Assembly: GCF_030053595.1 (NCBI RefSeq)
Contig: NZ_JASGBQ010000021.1
Coordinates: 1 to 53,895 of the forward strand
Origin: Fusibacillus kribbianus
Lineage (GTDB): Bacteria; Bacillota; Clostridia; Lachnospirales; Lachnospiraceae
Length of the DNA stretch: 53,895 nt
Reading direction: 5' to 3'
The translations under genes were made by a program, and so were the position numbers. The notes under the pieces were generated by a model that was given only the letters and a program-made list of their open reading frames with translations, searched no databases and had not been told where the DNA came from. Each line of letters starts with the position of its first letter. The first letter of the stretch is position 1. Below are positions 46,290 through 53,529 of the stretch, piece by piece.

Positions 46290-46727
46290 ATGAAAATTTC
46301 AACAAAAGGACGTTATGCCCTGCGTATGCTCCTCGATCTGGCAGCCCATCAGGACGGCGGTTATATCGCCCTCAAGGATATTGCACGGCGCCAGGACATT
46401 TCTAAAAAATATCTGGAACAGATCATTCCTACCCTGAACAAAGCGGATATCCTGCAGGCAAGCCGCGGCTTTCAGGGCGGCTACCGGCTGGCCAAAAGCC
46501 CTGACAGCTATACGGTGGGCGAGATCCTCCGGCTGACGGAGGGCGGTCTTTCTCCGGTAACCTGCCTGGAGCAGATGCCCAACAAATGTGTACGCTGCAG
46601 CGAATGCTCCACCCTGCCCGTCTGGCAGGGCCTTTCCCGGGTGATCAACGAATACCTGGACGGGATCACTCTGCAGGATCTTCTTGACCAGCAGGCCGGG
46701 CAGGACCCGGGCGCCTGCGGTTTATAG
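46290..46727 (+). CDS. Rrf2-family transcriptional regulator
   Basis: This 145-residue DNA-binding protein has a winged helix at residues 1-60 (MKISTKGRYALRMLLDLA, DISKKYLEQIIPTLNKADI) and the Rrf2 hallmark RGFQGGYRLAKSP. A Cys-rich stretch of four cysteines within about 17 residues (TCLEQMPNKCVRCSECS) resembles the Fe-S ligands of IscR-type members. The ATG at 46290 has GAGGTG upstream. No isc/suf or cysteine genes are adjacent, so its regulon is unknown. Its stop overlaps the convergent ABC permease gene by six bases. It is the only clear plus-strand gene here. Confidence 0.92.
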   Translation: MKISTKGRYALRMLLDLAAHQDGGYIALKDIARRQDISKKYLEQIIPTLNKADILQASRGFQGGYRLAKSPDSYTVGEILRLTEGGLSPVTCLEQMPNKCVRCSECSTLPVWQGLSRVINEYLDGITLQDLLDQQAGQDPGACGL

Positions 46728-47483
46728 CCGTTTTCTGTCGAAGCAGAGTACGGAGAACAGAAGAAACAGAGCAGTCATGGCACAGGCGATAATCACGTTT
46801 TTAAAATAATCCGCCGGCACGGTGTGTCCCTGCAGCAGGGACATGCCGTCCATAAGCCTGGCCGGAAGCCATCTGCCAGGCGCCGGAAGCATTCCCAGTA
46901 CATAAATGCCCAGGGCTGCGGCTCCTGTCCCGAAAAGGACCTGGGTGCCGGTCCTTGCCGCTGTGGAAAGGAACAGAAGAATTCCAAGGACCCACAGGCC
47001 AAACAGCCAGAAGCAGACTGCTCCGAAAAGAAGGTGGGACGCAATTCCATTCCCCCAGAAATACTCATTGTAAGCGAAAGTGATTCCAAAACTCAGAAAA
47101 TATCCGGCTGTCCACAGGCCCATGATCATCAGGGCCTTTGCGGCCACGATCTTTCTCCGGGAAAGCCCTCTGGTGACCACCGGGATCAAGGTTCCCTTCT
47201 GATATTCTCCGGTGAAGCTGCCGCTTACGAGCAGTACAAAAATAATGAGCGCCAGAGGGATATTCTTATAAAACTGACTCCAGGAGGTCATGGCGTTCAC
47301 CTCTACCGCCGTCATGACAAAACCTGCGTCTCTGAGAGATTCCGACATCACCTTCATCATCCAGGGCGTCAGCCTGGCGATGGCAGGATTCATGATTCCA
47401 AACAGGCCAAAGATAAGAAGCAGCAGAAACCCCCGACCGGTCCGTATCGTCTCCATCCATTCTTTCTTGAGAAATGCCTTCAT
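46722..47483 (-). CDS. ABC-2 transporter permease
   Basis: This 253-residue membrane protein has six hydrophobic segments, with the first after a basic N-terminus (KAFLKKEWMETIRTGRG) and a GEYQKGTLIPVVTRGLSRRKIVAAK cytoplasmic loop typical of ABC-2 permeases. It overlaps the ATPase gene by ATGA. It forms a small exporter with its neighbours; the closest arrangement I know is the Bacillus yxlEFG set and bacitracin-type exporters. The substrate is unknown. Confidence 0.88.
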   Translation of the reverse strand: MKAFLKKEWMETIRTGRGFLLLLIFGLFGIMNPAIARLTPWMMKVMSESLRDAGFVMTAVEVNAMTSWSQFYKNIPLALIIFVLLVSGSFTGEYQKGTLIPVVTRGLSRRKIVAAKALMIMGLWTAGYFLSFGITFAYNEYFWGNGIASHLLFGAVCFWLFGLWVLGILLFLSTAARTGTQVLFGTGAAALGIYVLGMLPAPGRWLPARLMDGMSLLQGHTVPADYFKNVIIACAMTALFLLFSVLCFDRKRL

Positions 47484-48376
47484 TTGCCGATCACCTCCAT
47501 AAAAAGCTCCTCCAGACTCATTTCTCTCCGCTCCATCCGGCGCAGAGAAAGCCTCCGGTCCGCCAGAAACCGAAGCACCTCCGGAAGCGCTTCCGATTTT
47601 TCCAGCAAAAGTCCGTTACTCCCGAGGGGCTTCAGAAACGGAAAGGCTGCTTTCAGCTCTTTGCAGTCCTCCGGCCGCTCCAGTTCCAACTCCATGGCCG
47701 CCTCCTCCCGGATCCTTCGGATCTCCTCCAAAGAACCCTGCAGTGCAATTTTCCCCTCATGAAGGAATGCCATTTCATCGCAGATATGCTCCACGTCCGA
47801 AAGAATGTGTGTAGAAAACAGTACCGTGGTCTGTTCCCTGGCCGCCGTCAGAATATCGAGAAGCTCCTTTCTTCCCGCCGGATCCAGCGCGGAAGTGGGT
47901 TCGTCACAGATCAGCAGCTTCGGCCTGTTGAAAAGGGCCTGCGCGATACCGAGCCGCTGCTTCATACCGCGTGAAAAGCCCCTGATCCGCCGTCTTTCTC
48001 CTTCCAGACCTACCAGGCTCAAAAGCTCGCTGGTCCTGTGTTTGATTTCCCCGGAAGCCATCCCGTTTATCTCCCCGCAGAAGGTCAGATATTCGGCAGG
48101 CGTCATATAGGGATAAAATTCCGGCACATCCGGCAGATAACCGATCAGCCGGTTTGTCCTTGTATTTCCATAGCGGACCGGCTCGCCGCCGACGGTGATC
48201 TCCCCGCCGTCACAGGCCAGAAGTCCCAGTATCAGCTTCATGGAGGTGGTCTTTCCGGCGCCGTTTTGTCCCACAAAGCCAAACACCGTATGCTCCGGCA
48301 CACAGAAGCTCACATCCAGAAGCACCTGTTTTTCCCCAAATCGTTTCTTTACATGGTTCAGTGCAAGCATCTCCAT
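47480..48376 (-). CDS. ABC transporter ATP-binding protein
   Basis: This 298-residue ATPase has Walker A GQNGAGKTT, signature FSRGMKQRLGIAQALF, Walker B LLICDEPTSALDP and H-loop FSTHILSD. A C-terminal extension of about 80 residues follows, as in BcrA/YxlF-type drug or peptide exporters. It is encoded between the PLDc_N protein and its permease, with 1-base and ATGA junctions. Confidence 0.92.
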   Translation of the reverse strand: MEMLALNHVKKRFGEKQVLLDVSFCVPEHTVFGFVGQNGAGKTTSMKLILGLLACDGGEITVGGEPVRYGNTRTNRLIGYLPDVPEFYPYMTPAEYLTFCGEINGMASGEIKHRTSELLSLVGLEGERRRIRGFSRGMKQRLGIAQALFNRPKLLICDEPTSALDPAGRKELLDILTAAREQTTVLFSTHILSDVEHICDEMAFLHEGKIALQGSLEEIRRIREEAAMELELERPEDCKELKAAFPFLKPLGSNGLLLEKSEALPEVLRFLADRRLSLRRMERREMSLEELFMEVIGK

Positions 48377-48377
48377 A

Positions 48378-48581
48378 TCAGCTGTCCTCTTTTCCCAGAA
48401 GAAAATATAACACAGGCCCGATGAATTCCATTCCGACGATGGCGATTACCAGCCAGAGCGCCCGGCTTCCTCTTTTATAGGTGCTGTGCGTCAGAATATG
48501 ATGGATGGTGTAAGCCAGCAGTGCCAGCTCCAGAACAATCAACGGAATCACAAACGGTAACATTTCTTTCAGTTCAGCCAT
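48378..48581 (-). CDS. Small membrane protein with PLDc_N-type domain (YxlE-like)
   Basis: This 67-residue protein has two hydrophobic helices and the pattern ALWLVIAIVGMEFIGPVLYFLLG of phospholipase-D N-terminal-like domains. The start at 48581 lies inside the last codons of the regulator gene with GGGAGG eight bases before it. In Bacillus, such proteins sit with an ABC exporter and act as regulators of an ECF sigma factor; no sigma factor is here, the XRE regulator takes that place. Confidence 0.85.
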   Translation of the reverse strand: MAELKEMLPFVIPLIVLELALLAYTIHHILTHSTYKRGSRALWLVIAIVGMEFIGPVLYFLLGKEDS

Positions 48582-49698
48582 GATAATCTCCTCCCACGAT
48601 TCTTTCATAAATTTTCCGATACTCTTCGGTTTCTTTTATAGTTGAAAAAGCCGGATGGGCCAGAGCCGCCCGGACATTCTGTCCGATAAAGGACTTATCC
48701 CGCGGCATCTGATCTCCCAGCGGCAGCTTTTCGATCCATTCCTCCAGCCGGTCAAAATACCGGTCTCCATGGAGGATCAGATCCCCATGAAGGATCCTCT
48801 CTACCCCTTCCGCAAATGCTGAAAGCTCCCTGAGGGCCAGCTCCTGCTTTCCGTTTTCTCCATACACAACAGCCGCCTGATAGTGGAACTGACTCGCCAG
48901 ATTCGGATGAAGTGCTTCTCCCTGATACAGCTCCAGGAGCCCCTCCGTCCTCCGGATGGTCTCCTCACACCGCTCCGGCTCGTTTTTGAAAAGCTCCAGA
49001 TACTGGATCGCAATGCTGACCAGACTCACCAAATGAATATACAGACGGATCTGGGCAAGACTTCTGGCTTTTTCCGTTTCTCCCGCCAGCTGATATGCCT
49101 GGATGAGAAGGTCGTCATTCTGATCGGAAAGCCGGCCCGGATCGGTGATGGGTTCCAGGATCTCCACGGCCTTTGCCGCCTCCCCCTGCTGGATCTTAAG
49201 GATTGCCTGAAATGCAATGGCGTCGCTGCAGATACTCACATCGCTGCACCGCCTGATGATCCGCTCACACAGATCTTCCGTCTCTTTAAGGAGAGCTCTG
49301 CAGGCCTCCTCCGACCCTGCCAGCATAAAATGGTTGAGATACAGCACGCAGACCTGGAGCAAAAAGGGATAACAGGAATAATAGCGGCGGACAAGGGTTC
49401 TCGTTTTCTCCAGAACCTCTTGAAAGGGACACTCTGCAAAATCTCTGCATAATTCTGCGTAACAGCGCCGGATCTGTTCCTTTGACATCTGTGCCTCATA
49501 GCCGATAAGCTCATCCACGGTGACGCCGAAAAAGGAGGCCAGCTGAGGCAGTAAAAGCAGGTCCGGCACGCTCTGCCTGTTCTCCCACTTGGATACGGCA
49601 GCCTTCGTCACTCCGATAAAATCGGCCAGCTCCTCCTGGGTGATCTTCCGTTCCCGCCGCAGGCGCAGCAGATTCTCTGACAAATTCAGATTGTTCAT
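48574..49698 (-). CDS. XRE-type regulator with TPR-like C-terminal region
   Basis: This 374-residue protein has an N-terminal helix-turn-helix (LRRERKITQEELADFIGVTKAAVSKWE) and about 300 residues of helical repeats resembling TPRs, rich in Leu/Glu/Ala pairs such as QIRRCYAEL and RSLAQIRLYIHL. Such proteins (Rgg/PlcR-like layout) often respond to peptides. The ATG at 49698 has AGGAGGG before it. As first gene of the exporter operon it probably controls it, perhaps by sensing the exported or toxic molecule. Confidence 0.85.
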   Translation of the reverse strand: MNNLNLSENLLRLRRERKITQEELADFIGVTKAAVSKWENRQSVPDLLLLPQLASFFGVTVDELIGYEAQMSKEQIRRCYAELCRDFAECPFQEVLEKTRTLVRRYYSCYPFLLQVCVLYLNHFMLAGSEEACRALLKETEDLCERIIRRCSDVSICSDAIAFQAILKIQQGEAAKAVEILEPITDPGRLSDQNDDLLIQAYQLAGETEKARSLAQIRLYIHLVSLVSIAIQYLELFKNEPERCEETIRRTEGLLELYQGEALHPNLASQFHYQAAVVYGENGKQELALRELSAFAEGVERILHGDLILHGDRYFDRLEEWIEKLPLGDQMPRDKSFIGQNVRAALAHPAFSTIKETEEYRKIYERIVGGDYHG

Positions 49699-49719
49699 AT
49701 TCTCCCTCCTTCTGCCTTC

Positions 49720-49749
49720 ATTGTAACAGGAGAACCGGCTGAAAAGCAA
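49720..49749 (-). promoter_or_regulatory. Candidate promoter of the regulator-exporter operon
   Basis: TTGCTT (49749-49744) and TACAAT (49725-49720) are 18 bases apart and lie about 20 bases before the start codon. It is suboptimal and could be autoregulated. Confidence 0.45.
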
Positions 49750-49812
49750 TGGACAGGCTCGATACTTCAGGAAATAAAATCAACTGTCAGGAAACTTTCT
49801 GAACGATGAACA

Positions 49813-49855
49813 GGAAAAAAGAGAAGTACAAAGAACGAATGTCCCTGTACTTCTC
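49813..49855 (-). terminator. Terminator of the bcp-yaaA operon
   Basis: GAGAAGTACA (49855-49846) pairs with TGTACTTCTC (49830-49821) and is followed by TTTTTTCC. It lies 15 bases after the yaaA stop. It is a clear intrinsic terminator. Confidence 0.9.
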
Positions 49856-49870
49856 CCTCCTCTATTTCAA

Positions 49871-50620
49871 CTATTTTCCGGCCTTTTCAAACACATATTC
49901 CCGATCGGTGGAAAGTGCTTCCCGGAATACATATCCCAGACGGTCAAAGTTCTTCAGTTCCTCCACATTCCGGACAGACTTTTCCGCCATAAAACGGACC
50001 ATTTCTCCCCGGGCCATCTTGGCATAGGTGCCCTTCGTCACCAGCTTTCCTCCGAATTTCTCACAAAAGCTGACCGTGAGGAATACATCCTCCGGTTGCA
50101 GATACTTCTCGATACATTTCGAGTATTCCTTGGAAGCCAGGTTGACAATGACGCCGTCATCATCCCTGACTGACTGATAAAGGCGGTCTCCCCAGAATTC
50201 ATAGAGATTTTTATGGCCGTCGATCTGTGCCTTTGCCTGCATTTCCAGGCGATATGGCGTGACCCCGTCCATGGGCTTTAAACAGCCGTAAAATGCTGAC
50301 AAAATCCGCAAATGGTCCTGAATATAGGAAAGCTGGCTTTCTTCAAAGACCGAAGGCGCCATATACTGATAAACGATCCCTTCATAAGTAAGGATGGCCG
50401 GTGTCAGATTCGTTCTGAGGTCCATGTCCTCCAGGCGGGCGAAGTTTTCTGCCGCAATTTTGTCGTTGCATCCCCACAGCGTCTGCAGTTCTTCGTGGGA
50501 CCGAGACTTCAGCCACTGCAGAATGATCTCTGTTTCAGCCAGAAATTCCGGCAGGCCCTCTGTGGGAAGAAGGTCTGTCTCTCGATTCATTTTCTTCGCC
50601 GGAGATAAAATGATCTTCAT
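49871..50620 (-). CDS. yaaA: YaaA-family peroxide stress protein
   Basis: This 249-residue protein starts MKIILSPAKKMN, contains YQYMAPSVFEESQLSYIQDHLRIL, SAFYGCLKPMDGVTPYRLEM and VNLASKEYSKCI, all diagnostic of YaaA (DUF328). In E. coli YaaA lowers intracellular iron and DNA damage under hydrogen peroxide. Its start overlaps the bcp stop by ATGA, so the two are one peroxide-defence operon. Confidence 0.93.
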   Translation of the reverse strand: MKIILSPAKKMNRETDLLPTEGLPEFLAETEIILQWLKSRSHEELQTLWGCNDKIAAENFARLEDMDLRTNLTPAILTYEGIVYQYMAPSVFEESQLSYIQDHLRILSAFYGCLKPMDGVTPYRLEMQAKAQIDGHKNLYEFWGDRLYQSVRDDDGVIVNLASKEYSKCIEKYLQPEDVFLTVSFCEKFGGKLVTKGTYAKMARGEMVRFMAEKSVRNVEELKNFDRLGYVFREALSTDREYVFEKAGK

Positions 50621-51072
50621 TCCAGAGCCCCCAGCATATTCTCCGCATCGACGGCAGCCTTCACTTTGTCATTGGCCATCACGATCACGCCGTTCTCGTC
50701 GATCAGATAGGTAGTGCGCACGACGCCCATGGAAACCTTGCCGTAATTTTTCTTTTCCTTCCAGACATCGTACGCCTCGATCACCTGGCGTTCCGGATCA
50801 GACAGTATTGTGATGGACAGGTTCTGCTTTTCCTCAAACCGCTTATGGCTTGCAACGGAATCCCGGCTGATCCCCAGCACCACAGCTCCTTTTTCCTCGA
50901 TCTGCGGAAGCAGCACCGAATATCCGCAGGCCTGCTTTGTACAGCCCGGGGTATTGTCCTTGGGGTAAAAGTATAAGATTACCTTTTTCCCCCTGTAATC
51001 CTTTAAGCTGTGATTCTTCCCATCCTGATCCGGAAGAGTAAATTCCGGTGCCTGTGTACCAATTTCCAGCAT
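50617..51072 (-). CDS. bcp: Thiol peroxidase/peroxiredoxin, BCP/PrxQ type
   Basis: This 151-residue peroxiredoxin reduces peroxides using thioredoxin. Seen are EFTLPDQDGKNHSLKDYRGK, VILYFYPKDNTPGCTKQACGYS with the peroxidatic Cys and a second Cys five residues later as resolving Cys, and VVLGISRDSVASHKRF. It has a start site with GGGAGG, its own promoter and a palindromic operator. Confidence 0.95.
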   Translation of the reverse strand: MLEIGTQAPEFTLPDQDGKNHSLKDYRGKKVILYFYPKDNTPGCTKQACGYSVLLPQIEEKGAVVLGISRDSVASHKRFEEKQNLSITILSDPERQVIEAYDVWKEKKNYGKVSMGVVRTTYLIDENGVIVMANDKVKAAVDAENMLGALE

Positions 51073-51101
51073 AAATTTGTTCCTCCCGTCCGCCTTGTTT
51101 T

Positions 51102-51152
51102 AAACAGAACTTCTGTTTTTAATATTGTAATGCAAAATGACCAGTATAACAA
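51102..51152 (-). promoter_or_regulatory. Promoter and palindromic operator of bcp-yaaA
   Basis: TTGTTA (51152-51147) and TACAAT (51129-51124) are exactly 17 bases apart. A perfect 8-bp inverted repeat AAACAGAA-N-TTCTGTTT (51102-51118) begins six bases after the -10, over the expected transcription start. It suits a repressor site. It does not match the PerR box, and the regulator is unknown. Confidence 0.65.
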
Positions 51153-51187
51153 CAAAAAAGCGAAAAATGAAGCCGGGTTTTGTCCCA

Positions 51188-51403
51188 TCAGAAAGCCTGC
51201 CACAGTCTCACCACATTACATTCCAGTGCCGCCGACAGCCAGGAGAGAGAATTTTTTCCTGTTCTGTTGGCGACTGATGAGAAAAATCCGGAAATTCCGC
51301 GGCAAAGCTCCTGCAGCATTCCGCTTCCGTTCCTGTCCAAAATCATCCATCCGATAACAAAAGCCACCAGAATCATCCCCATGACAGCAAACCATTTCTT
51401 CAT
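51188..51403 (-). CDS. Candidate 71-residue membrane-anchored protein
   Basis: ATG 51403 has GGGAG eight bases upstream and a TATAAT (51441-51436) about 33 bases before it. The protein begins MKKWFAVMGMILVAFVIGWM, a single strong membrane segment or uncleaved signal, followed by about 50 polar residues with two Cys. There is no family I recognise. Confidence 0.45.
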   Translation of the reverse strand: MKKWFAVMGMILVAFVIGWMILDRNGSGMLQELCRGISGFFSSVANRTGKNSLSWLSAALECNVVRLWQAF

Positions 51404-51506
51404 ATTCGTCACTCCCGTTCGTTTTTGATAGGACAATTATAATGCCGCCCGGGTGTGTGCCGATAGATGAATTTTATAGGTTAATGTGTTCATTTTTCAG
51501 GCCCTG

Positions 51507-51698
51507 TTATGTCGCTGCCTCTTTGATATAATCGTCAGCAGAAACCCAAATAATATTTCTGCCGTTGGCATAAAGTTTGAAAAGGCACTGTGGATCTGTA
51601 TCAATGTTTCTACAGCTTTGACTGTCCGGAGGTGTCTCAGACCACAGCTTTTCGTTAATGACTGTTGAGTACAACCCCATCCAAAAGGATTTTACCAC
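51507..51698 (-). CDS. Candidate 63-residue ORF downstream of the interrupted gene
   Basis: It opens with GTG overlapping the stop of the interrupted gene by seven bases and encodes 63 residues with aromatic-rich segments (LYSTVINEKLWSETPP, CLFKLYANGRNIIWVSADDY). The composition looks protein-like and the position coupled, but no separate ribosome site is seen and an inner ATG six codons on is possible. It is unrecognised and may be a remnant. Confidence 0.35.
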   Translation of the reverse strand: MVKSFWMGLYSTVINEKLWSETPPDSQSCRNIDTDPQCLFKLYANGRNIIWVSADDYIKEAAT

Positions 51699-51840
51699 TC
51701 CTCATCTTCCATGGCATCATCCACACCTGCCGCATAGTCATCATCGCTCCAGTAGCGATCCCAGTCGTAATCATCGTCCTCATAAATCGCATTGTAACCA
51801 TCATCATAAGAATCAACAGAACTGTAATTCTTCTTTGAAG

Positions 51841-51882
51841 TACTACTGCCGGAGCTTTTAGTACTACTGCCGGAGCTTTTAG
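51841..51882. repeat. 21-bp tandem repeat inside the interrupted gene
   Basis: Two perfect copies of a 21-base unit (TACTACTGCCGGAGCTTTTA plus G) encode KSSGSST twice on the minus strand, extending the Ser-rich linker. Confidence 0.85.
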
Positions 51883-52060
51883 AGCTTCCGCTGTACGAGG
51901 TGCGGCTCTTATACCTGTAAATGCTGTTATCATGTAAGAAACAGTAACCGCCTCCTTCCCTTACATCGTTGTTGCACCCGCTCTTAATACATTTTGGTGT
52001 ACCCAGATCGATCATCCAGCCAATAAAAAGTAAAATACCAAGTGTGCAAAGAATTGCCAT

Positions 52061-52152
52061 TGTTAGCATCGGGCTAAATCAACCATATTTCATCGGGTTA
52101 ATTTAACCAATTCTCATCAGATTAAAATAACCAACGCATCAGATTCAATTAG
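52061..52152. repeat. Left terminal repeats of the IS21-type element
   Basis: CATCGGG/CATCAGA units begin at 52067, 52091, 52115 and 52137 (spacing 24, 24, 22), each followed by TAA..TAACCA-like sequence. IS21-family ends carry such multiple transposase-binding repeats. The last unit touches the istB stop. Confidence 0.88.
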
Positions 52153-52153
52153 T

Positions 52154-52954
52154 TTAATCCTTTCGTGTTACGCCCGGCTTGGGTCTGCCGGTTTCTATTG
52201 CTATTGTTTCCAGACGTTTTCCTCTGTAGCTGTTCCCTTTCATCATGAAGACAGTTGCATCGTCAAAGATTCGATCAAGGGCACACAGAAGTGAGGAGTC
52301 TTCACCGAAGAATTCGCCCCATTTGTTCGGACTCATGTTGCTTGTGAAGATCATGGTATTAGGACCTTCTTTGTTATAGCGTCGGTCCACCATATCGAAA
52401 AACATCCGCGTAGATTCTTTGTTGAAGACACACCGGCCAATCTCATCGATGATCAGACAGGACGGCTTTACCAAAGCACTGATCGTAGAACTTTCGCGGC
52501 CATATTTTACTGCATCTGTCAGACGCTGGTTCAGTTCGGTTGCTTTCAAAAAATAAGTCTTTAATCCATGTATGCAGCACTCTCTTCCATATGCCATAGC
52601 CAGATGAGTTTTTCCAACACCCTGTGGTCCGATAAATGCTAGGTTTCGTCCCGCATTTACTGCTGTCAGAGAGGGCAGGTTTCTTAATGCTTCTATCTGC
52701 TTTCCCTGGACAAGACTAAAATCGAAGCTGTCAAACGTCTTCGGTTCTTTTAACGGAAGCCTACTCATCTTAAGAAGCGTATTTCTGATTGTCTCTTCCT
52801 TTTGATTGCGCAGGTGGGCAAACACAAGCGCTACTGCTTCCAGCTGTTCCGGACTCATTGCTTCTGAATCAAGAAGTTCCATAAGTCCATTGGTATAAGC
52901 ATTGATCTTAAGAGAGTCGATGTCTGCGCTGATCCTTGAAAATACATCATTCAT
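52154..52954 (-). CDS. istB: IstB-like helper ATPase of an IS21-type element
   Basis: This 266-residue AAA+ ATPase, related to DnaC, has Walker A FIGPQGVGKTHLA, Walker B SCLIIDEIGR, sensor MIFTSNMSPNKWGEFFG and a C-terminal RGKRLETIAIETGRP. In IS21, IstB binds target DNA and stimulates the IstA transposase. The ATG at 52954 has GGGGAGGG upstream; a start 20 codons earlier (53014) also has a good AGGAGG site, but its extra residues (RRPYGTPAFPSL) look unlike the family. The end of the gene reaches the left terminal repeats. No istA partner is present. Confidence 0.9.
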   Translation of the reverse strand: MNDVFSRISADIDSLKINAYTNGLMELLDSEAMSPEQLEAVALVFAHLRNQKEETIRNTLLKMSRLPLKEPKTFDSFDFSLVQGKQIEALRNLPSLTAVNAGRNLAFIGPQGVGKTHLAMAYGRECCIHGLKTYFLKATELNQRLTDAVKYGRESSTISALVKPSCLIIDEIGRCVFNKESTRMFFDMVDRRYNKEGPNTMIFTSNMSPNKWGEFFGEDSSLLCALDRIFDDATVFMMKGNSYRGKRLETIAIETGRPKPGVTRKD

Positions 52955-53018
52955 CCCACAGACCCTCCCCAAAATCAAACTTGGAAAAGCCGGAGTCCCG
53001 TATGGTCTCCTCATTCAT
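52947..53018 (-). CDS. 23-codon ORF overlapping the istB start
   Basis: ATG 53018 follows AGGAGG by three bases. The peptide begins MNEETIRDSGFSKFDFGEG and its TGA overlaps the istB ATG by eight bases (ATGAATGA). In complete IS21 elements the istA end overlaps istB in the same way, so this may be the fused start and tail of a deleted istA. It could equally be a short ORF that couples istB translation. Confidence 0.4.
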   Translation of the reverse strand: MNEETIRDSGFSKFDFGEGLWDE

Positions 53019-53078
53019 TGTCCTCCTTTTTTTGATGCGTTGGGTAACATCAGTTTAGGACAAAAAAGGCACTTAGCA

Positions 53079-53160
53079 ATGACTTTTTGGTTATTTTAAT
53101 CCGATGACAATTGGCGATTTTAACCCGATGAAAAATGGTTAATATCACCCGATGCTAACA
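53079..53160. repeat. Right terminal repeats of the IS21-type element
   Basis: Inverted counterparts with GATG ending at 53106, 53130 and 53154, again 24 bases apart, and a degenerate fourth unit near 53081. The outermost 13 bases are identical to the left end in inverted orientation. Confidence 0.88.
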
Positions 53161-53228
53161 CCATTCCTGTACTCACGCCATTTGAATTTCTATTCATAAC
53201 CGCTTCCTCCGTCGACTTCATCTCATCC

Positions 53229-53477
53229 TTATTTACATATGATAAGCCAGAATACCATTCCAATTAATAAGATTACTCCGAGTAACTCATTGACAGCATA
53301 GCCGATAATAAGAGCAAAGATATAGAAGAGCCAAACCTTTCCGCCTGAACCACCTGAGCTGCCTCTTGAACCGGAGGAATAACCTCCTGGTCCGTCTGTT
53401 CCGTCATATATACAATCATTATAATGCCATCCGTCACTTCCGCCACAATCCGGGCAATGTCCTCTGTCTTCACTCAT
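53229..53477 (-). CDS. Small membrane protein with Cys motif and Gly/Ser linker
   Basis: This 82-residue protein has an N-terminal CPDCGGSDGWHYNDCIYDG (a zinc-ribbon-like half-motif), a Gly/Ser-rich linker and two close hydrophobic segments (KVWLFYIFALIIGYAVNE, LLGVILLIGMVFWLII). The ATG at 53477 has AGGAGG eight bases upstream. It ends 31 bases before the start of the interrupted gene, which has a similar Cys plus Ser-rich plus membrane composition, so they likely form one operon. Family not recognised. Confidence 0.75.
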   Translation of the reverse strand: MSEDRGHCPDCGGSDGWHYNDCIYDGTDGPGGYSSGSRGSSGGSGGKVWLFYIFALIIGYAVNELLGVILLIGMVFWLIICK

Positions 53478-53529
53478 ATCGTCTTCCTCCTTTTCCGAAA
53501 ATCATATATTTCTATCCTTGAGAAAACTT

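Larger units (their letters stand above)
52061..53160 (-). mobile_element. IS21-type element with istB but no istA
   Basis: The 1100-bp element starts TGTTAGCATCGGG and ends in its inverted complement, with 5'-TG...CA-3' tips typical of IS21. Both ends carry a 24-bp-periodic repeat (CATCGGGTTAA..TAACCA), related over about 75 bases. It is flanked by CCAT on both sides (52057-52060 and 53161-53164), a 4-bp target duplication. Inside are only the IstB-type ATPase and a 23-codon ORF; the istA transposase is missing. It would depend on IstA made elsewhere for movement. Confidence 0.9.
51692..53197 (-). pseudogene. Small Zn-ribbon/Ser-rich membrane protein gene, split by an IS21-type element
   Basis: The 5' piece starts at ATG 53197 (GGAGG eight bases before it) and reads MNRNSNGVSTG up to the element at 53161. 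The 3' piece resumes at 52060. Joining them through one copy of the CCAT duplication keeps the frame and gives a protein reading MNRNSNGVSTGMAILCTLGI onward, about 133 residues. It has a membrane helix, a CxxxxC...CxxH metal-site-like motif (CIKSGCNNDV, YCFLHD), a Ser-rich region with a 7-residue tandem repeat and an acidic tail (DDDYDWDRYW). The 3' piece alone keeps an ATG but no ribosome site, so it is probably silent. Function unknown. Confidence 0.8.
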
